A stretch of 36,003 nt of DNA from the NCBI GenBank assembly GCA_011390345.1, contig JAABSP010000005.1, positions 1 through 36,003 on the forward strand, read 5' to 3'. The translations under genes and the position numbers were made by a program. This stretch comes from Desulfobacteraceae bacterium. Lineage in GTDB: Bacteria; Desulfobacterota; Desulfobacteria; Desulfobacterales; JAABSP01. Positions 32,452 through 36,003 of the stretch are shown piece by piece. The notes below the pieces were generated by a model. The model worked only from the letters and a program-made list of their open reading frames with translations, ran no database searches and was not told the DNA's origin. Within the stretch, counting starts at the first letter, position 1, and each line of letters begins with the position of its first letter.

Positions 32452-33564
32452 ATGATTCAGCGGTTATACGTCCATAATTTCAGATGCCTTGAAAACTTCG
32501 AGCTGAAGATGAAGAACATGCCTTCAGCGCTGTTGATCGGAAAAAACGGTTCCGGCAAGTCAACTGTCGCTGCCGCATTTCAAATCCTCCAAAAAATCGG
32601 ACAGGGTGTCAATCGAATCGGTCAACTCGTCAAACCGAAAGATTTTGCAGGCGGAAGATCAAATATACCGATTCAACTGGAAATCGAGGTATTGATCGAT
32701 GAAAGAATCTATCAGTATGCCATTTCCTTTGAATTGCCGGCCGGGTTTCGGGAACTTCGAATTTTCGAAGAGAAACTGATGGTTTGGGATACTCCCATAT
32801 ACCAGAGAAAGGAAGACCAGGTAACGCTTTTCCGTTATCCGCAGTCCAATGAAGCGATTTTCTCAGTGGATTGGCATCTTGTCGCTCTGACCGTCATCCA
32901 GGAACAATCCCGGGAAGATCCACTTCATTTTTTCAAGATGTGGCTTTCTCAGATGATCATCCTGTCGCCGGTTCCCTACCTGATGAAAGGAGAATCTACG
33001 GGAGAAATCATGAAACCCAATCGTGAGGTTTCCAACTTCGGGGAGTGGTTTTCAGGCCTTCTCTCCCGCTATCCGGCCGCGTATACGCTCATTGACCGAT
33101 ACCTTCGGAATGTAATGCCTGATTTTAAAGATTTCCGCAACGAGCCCATCGGAAAAGAGGCCAAGGATCTGAGCGTCCGATTCCAGGAAAGCGGTGCGGA
33201 TCTCATCGTTTCTTTCGAAGACCTGTCGGATGGGGAGAAATGCTTTTTTCTTTGTGCAGGGATTTTGGCCGCAAATGATTATTACGGCCCTCTTTTCTGC
33301 TTCTGGGACGAACCGGACAGCCACCTTTCCTTGTCGGAAGTCGGCCATTTCATCCTATCTTTAAGACGCTCCTTTGAAAAGGGAGGGCAGTTTCTGGCCA
33401 CATCTCATAATTCAGAAGCCATTCAAAAGTTCTCTGATGAGAATACATATATGGTTTACCGAAATCATCACCTGGGCCCCACCCTGCTTACATTGCTCGG
33501 CGATACCCCCTCCTACAGAGGCAATTTGCTCGACAAGCTGATCCAGGACGATATCGAGCCGTGA
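32452..33564 (+). CDS. ABC/SMC-like AAA ATPase (AAA_21 type)
   Basis: 370 residues from this start. Opening MIQRLYVHNFRCLENFEL is typical of RecF/OLD-like ATPases. Walker A GKNGSGKS at 30-37, ABC signature LSDGEKC at 258-264, Walker B LFCFWDEPD with D286 and E287, and H-loop ATSHNSEA with H319 make a complete ABC-type ATP sandwich half. The stretch between holds the insertion usual in AAA_15/AAA_21 defence ATPases. ATG 32452 is chosen from family length; an in-frame ATG at 32437 (adds MVAIL) is possible and neither has a strong ribosome site. Its stop overlaps the partner gene's GTG (GTGA). Sampled stretches are lower in GC (24 of 60 bases at 32641-32700 against 38 of 60 at 32101-32160), suggesting transfer. 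Confidence 0.85.
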   Translation: MIQRLYVHNFRCLENFELKMKNMPSALLIGKNGSGKSTVAAAFQILQKIGQGVNRIGQLVKPKDFAGGRSNIPIQLEIEVLIDERIYQYAISFELPAGFRELRIFEEKLMVWDTPIYQRKEDQVTLFRYPQSNEAIFSVDWHLVALTVIQEQSREDPLHFFKMWLSQMIILSPVPYLMKGESTGEIMKPNREVSNFGEWFSGLLSRYPAAYTLIDRYLRNVMPDFKDFRNEPIGKEAKDLSVRFQESGADLIVSFEDLSDGEKCFFLCAGILAANDYYGPLFCFWDEPDSHLSLSEVGHFILSLRRSFEKGGQFLATSHNSEAIQKFSDENTYMVYRNHHLGPTLLTLLGDTPSYRGNLLDKLIQDDIEP

Positions 33565-34055
33565 GCGTCAATAAATACAGGGATCACCTTTTGGTCCTGC
33601 CGGAAGACGATGCCAATCGCCAGATTGCAAACGGTTTCCTGCTGCATCCGGGACTGAATGAACGCGCCATTCAAATTCTGCCGCCGGCCGGGGGATGGAT
33701 AAAGGTTCGGGAAACCTTTCGGTATGGCCATATTTCCGAAATGATGAAGTATCCCCGGAGAATGATGCTGCTGCTCATTGATTTTGACCTGCATGAAGAT
33801 CGCATCAATGATGTCAAAGAACAGATTCCCGCGGATCTCGCTGACAGGTTATTCGTTCTCGGGGCACATTCCGAACCGGAAGATCTGAAGAAGAATATGC
33901 CGGAACAGAATAATACCTATGAAAAAATCGGGAAATCTCTTGCACAGGATTGTGTTGATCAGACAGACCATGTGTGGGGGCATGAACTTCTCAAACACAA
34001 CAAAAAAGAGATCGATCGAATGAATCGTTTTGTGAGGCCGTTTCTATTCGATTGA
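33561..34055 (+). CDS. TOPRIM-like small protein, partner of the AAA ATPase
   Basis: 164 residues starting at GTG 33561 in a GTGA overlap with the ATPase gene. LLVLPEDDANRQIANGFL (10-27) resembles the first TOPRIM motif (hydrophobic strand, acidic residues E15/D16/D17, then helix to G25), and MMLLLIDFD (68-76) resembles the second, with D74-x-D76. TOPRIM proteins act as nucleases or metal-dependent phosphotransferases; an ABC ATPase plus TOPRIM effector is the design of PARIS and OLD/Gabija-type phage defence. I recall close homologs paired with such ATPases in diverse bacteria without an assigned function. The C-terminal GHELLKHNKKEIDRMNRFVRPFLFD segment is unassigned. Function here is inference. 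Confidence 0.65.
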   Translation: MSVNKYRDHLLVLPEDDANRQIANGFLLHPGLNERAIQILPPAGGWIKVRETFRYGHISEMMKYPRRMMLLLIDFDLHEDRINDVKEQIPADLADRLFVLGAHSEPEDLKKNMPEQNNTYEKIGKSLAQDCVDQTDHVWGHELLKHNKKEIDRMNRFVRPFLFD

Positions 34056-34078
34056 TGGAAGCTGTCCGGCCCGCCTGC

Positions 34079-34143
34079 TCCACCAGGCCGCGTTCAGGAG
34101 GGCTGCGGGTCTTCCTCCGAATCCCGATGCGGAGAAGGGGATT
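34079..34143. repeat. Direct repeat copy B, right edge of the ATPase/TOPRIM module
   Basis: Matches 32258-32322 at 64 of 65 bases in the same orientation. It begins 24 bases after the TOPRIM-like gene stop. The antisense strand contains the stop and C-terminal codons of the large gene on the - strand. Confidence 0.9.
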
Positions 34144-34203
34144 TTGCGGGAATCTCTTGACGATTCTCCGGAGGAGAGGCTGGAAGACTCTTCTGGGGAA
34201 TAG
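34079..34203 (+). pseudogene. Displaced 3' end of a DUF166-type gene
   Basis: On the + strand this stretch reads HQAAFRRAAGLPPNPDAEKG and then ILRESLDDSPEERLEDSSGE and a TAG stop (34201-34203), homologous to the end of the DUF166 protein (IPRESLEDYGNSADSPEGAPEDPSHSGE). No start or upstream coding part is present. It is what remains when an insertion separates a gene from its original 3' end, or a fragment of a second copy. The - strand gene also uses most of this DNA. Confidence 0.6.
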
Positions 34204-36003
34204 CATCCTTTTTTTTCATCAGATCAGGAGGAAAAGCGGGCCTTTGAGCTGATTCAATGGCCCGGAGAATGGGACCGTAGTACCGTTCATACCGAGCCAG
34301 GGGTCGGCCCGGAATCCGCAGCGCAGGCAGGGTGGAACGGGCATTTGCCGGCTCCCAGTGCCAGGTTCCCCCGGTGATCCGGCAGTAGTTTCCCAGAGGC
34401 CGGTTCTCCGGTTCGGTTCGGATCTCCCCAAAGGCCCCCTCCCAGAGAAAGAGGCCCTTTTCATCCCGGCTGCCCGTCTCTTTCCTGCGGATGCCCACCA
34501 GCAGCAGCCGGCGATCGGTTCCAACCAGCCAGCCCTGGAGGTGGGACGGGAGAATGAGATCCGTATTCCCTTCGTTATCTGGTTCGGTATGGAGCAGGAC
34601 ATCTTTATAGCAGAAGCGAAGGGTCTCCCGGGCCCCTAAATTGAAGAGAATTCCCCGGGCAGTTCTGGTTGCGAGACGCTTCTGCGGGGAGTCGGAGACC
34701 ATATCCCGCTCGGCCCTGTCGGTGTAGCGCCGGTCCATCCGCTCCCTGACCTTCTTCTTTCTCCGGAAATGAAAGGCCGCATCCTCCAGAGCCCGATCCA
34801 CGGATCTACCCCAGGGACCCAAACGGACCCCCAGATCCGTAAGATCCTCGAAATAATCCTCCAGCAGAGGATCTTCCAGCTCCAGATCCGGATACCCGAA
34901 GATCATGGGCGGCGAATCCATCAGGGTTTCCATGATCTCCATCCGGTCATCTTCTGCAACTCCGGAGCCGATCCGGGTTCCCGCGAGGTGATCCGGCAGC
35001 TCTTCGGGGGGAGTCCGTTTGTATTCGATCAGAAATCCGGCAAGGGAGGTCATCCCCTGTGCGGTCCGGACCGGGGCCGTGGACGGAACCGGCAGATCGC
35101 CCCGGCCGATCTCCAGCTTCAGATCGAGCCTCCCCTCGATCCCCTCCTTCCATTCCTGGGGGATCTTCAGGTCCGAGCAGTGCTTTGAGCAGAACCGCTC
35201 CAGCCGCTGGGCAATCGCCACCCGCTGCTCCGCGGCCATCGGCTCGGTCCCGTAATACCGCTCCGGCCCCGGGCTTTTGCCGGCCCCCAGCTTCCGATAG
35301 AGATAGAGCCGGTCATATTCGCTTCGCAGGGGCAGTGTCGAGAGTTCCGCCATCGCGGCTTTCAGCAGAACTCCGGAGAGGGGAAGGCCCGCCATGAAAT
35401 GGGTCAGCTCCGCGGCATAGATCCAGTGCGGGTCCCGGAGGCGGTAGTCGCCGCCGAAGATCTCGGCCGAGCCGTTGCCGATGATGAAGACCGTATCCCG
35501 CAGCAGGTTCAAGGCATATTTTGCGGTCAGGTGCTCAGAGATCTTTTGGGTCCCTTTGCGGAATATCTCGCTGAAGGCCCATCCCGCGCCGATGGTCGCG
35601 GGGGTGGCTCCCAAGGTGTAGCGGCCCAGGTAGTAGATAGGCCGCATGTAGTTGAAATACGGCTCTGCCGATTTATAGACGCCGTAGGCTTTGACCCCGG
35701 TCTTGACATGGTCGTAGGCCCGGCCCAGATTGTAATCCTTCAGGTTGAAGGGAATCCCCTCCAGCAGCAGGATCATCTGCAGCGAAATCCGGTTGACGCT
35801 CTTCAGCAGCTTTTCGACGCTCGTCTCCAGCAGGGGCCGTCTGGCATCGGGCTGGTAGATCTTTGCCACCGACTCCACCAGATCGACGATATCTGTCACC
35901 AACTGCTGCTTGTCAAAGTCGCCGTCAACGGTCTGATACCGGTTCTGCCGGATCTTCTCGAAGAGCTGCTCGGTTCGGCTCTCCAGAAGATCGAAGACCT
36001 GCC
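34094..36003 (-). CDS. Large protein of unknown function, 5' end outside window
   Basis: I do not recognise a family. The frame is open to the right edge of the window, so the gene begins beyond 36003; a TTG at 35902 is not the true start. About 635 residues are visible. The N-terminal visible part is helical (QVFDLLESRTEQLFEKIRQ...), followed by a weakly hydrophobic Tyr/Gly-rich stretch (YFNYMRPIYYLGRYTLGATPATIGAGWAF) and a region with NGSAEIFGGDYRLRDPHWIYAAEL. The C-terminal third is basic and rich in Arg. The last ~35 residues are low-complexity, Pro/Ser/Glu-rich and are encoded antisense to repeat copy B and the DUF166 3' end, so the tail may have been created or extended by that rearrangement. 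Confidence 0.75.
   Translation of the reverse strand, partial: QVFDLLESRTEQLFEKIRQNRYQTVDGDFDKQQLVTDIVDLVESVAKIYQPDARRPLLETSVEKLLKSVNRISLQMILLLEGIPFNLKDYNLGRAYDHVKTGVKAYGVYKSAEPYFNYMRPIYYLGRYTLGATPATIGAGWAFSEIFRKGTQKISEHLTAKYALNLLRDTVFIIGNGSAEIFGGDYRLRDPHWIYAAELTHFMAGLPLSGVLLKAAMAELSTLPLRSEYDRLYLYRKLGAGKSPGPERYYGTEPMAAEQRVAIAQRLERFCSKHCSDLKIPQEWKEGIEGRLDLKLEIGRGDLPVPSTAPVRTAQGMTSLAGFLIEYKRTPPEELPDHLAGTRIGSGVAEDDRMEIMETLMDSPPMIFGYPDLELEDPLLEDYFEDLTDLGVRLGPWGRSVDRALEDAAFHFRRKKKVRERMDRRYTDRAERDMVSDSPQKRLATRTARGILFNLGARETLRFCYKDVLLHTEPDNEGNTDLILPSHLQGWLVGTDRRLLLVGIRRKETGSRDEKGLFLWEGAFGEIRTEPENRPLGNYCRITGGTWHWEPANARSTLPALRIPGRPLARYERYYGPILRAIESAQRPAFPPDLMKKKDAIPQKSLPASPPENRQEIPAKSPSPHRDSEEDPQPS

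Overview
The window is a dense bacterial chromosome segment of about 36 kb, mostly GC-rich. It has very short intergenic gaps, many 4-base ATGA/GTGA start-stop overlaps and clear AGGAG-type ribosome sites. Several features point to a Desulfobacterota (deltaproteobacterial, sulfate-reducer-like) genome: many soluble hybrid histidine kinases, a response regulator with a CxxC...CxxC tail, a Tat-exported aldo/keto reductase, an XdhC/MocA molybdenum-hydroxylase pair, a DUF166 protein with a probable selenocysteine codon, and a PiT/DUF47/PhoBR cluster. This is inference from gene content, not a taxonomic assignment. I saw no rRNA, tRNA, CRISPR array or recognisable transposase or integrase.

Left part (1-7024, + strand): a 5'-truncated penicillin-binding protein 1C, then a likely promoter and a run of tightly coupled genes: Tat-signal aldo/keto reductase, Nudix hydrolase, methyltransferase, EamA transporter, single-receiver response regulator and an orphan polar amino-acid ABC permease.

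Middle (17335 down to 7070, - strand): a nine-gene directon, probably read from a promoter near 17393-17422. It encodes a His-rich protein, an AcuI/YhdH-type oxidoreductase, an aldo/keto reductase, then a striking three-gene block: a TMEM43/LUMA-like membrane protein with a duplicated ectodomain, a small HEPN-like protein, and a 911-residue protein joining a ParA/MinD-like domain (variant KGGVGRT loop) to a second P-loop ATPase. Without a break it continues into XdhC, a MocA-type nucleotidyltransferase fused to an HD domain, and a small membrane protein. The three-gene block is one of two candidate undescribed systems here.

Signalling region (17728-26757): three consecutive soluble sensor kinases on + (the first two abutting, the second and third overlapping), a HigB/HigA-type toxin-antitoxin pair with a palindrome before it, and a large multidomain hybrid kinase on -.

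Phosphate region (27150-32406, +): PiT transporter, its DUF47/PhoU-like partner, PhoB-like regulator, PhoR-like kinase, and a DUF166 gene. The DUF166 frame is interrupted by one in-frame TGA directly before a TGC Cys codon, and the same frame stays open for 141 more codons, so I read it as a probable selenoprotein (Sec106). The 3' end of this gene carries a 65-base sequence that recurs with one mismatch 1.8 kb downstream. Between the copies lies a visibly more AT-rich two-gene module: an ABC/SMC-like ATPase and a TOPRIM-like small protein, resembling the layout of two-gene phage-defence systems. After the second repeat copy come the leftover 3' end of a DUF166-type gene and, convergently, a large unrecognised gene that runs off the right edge.
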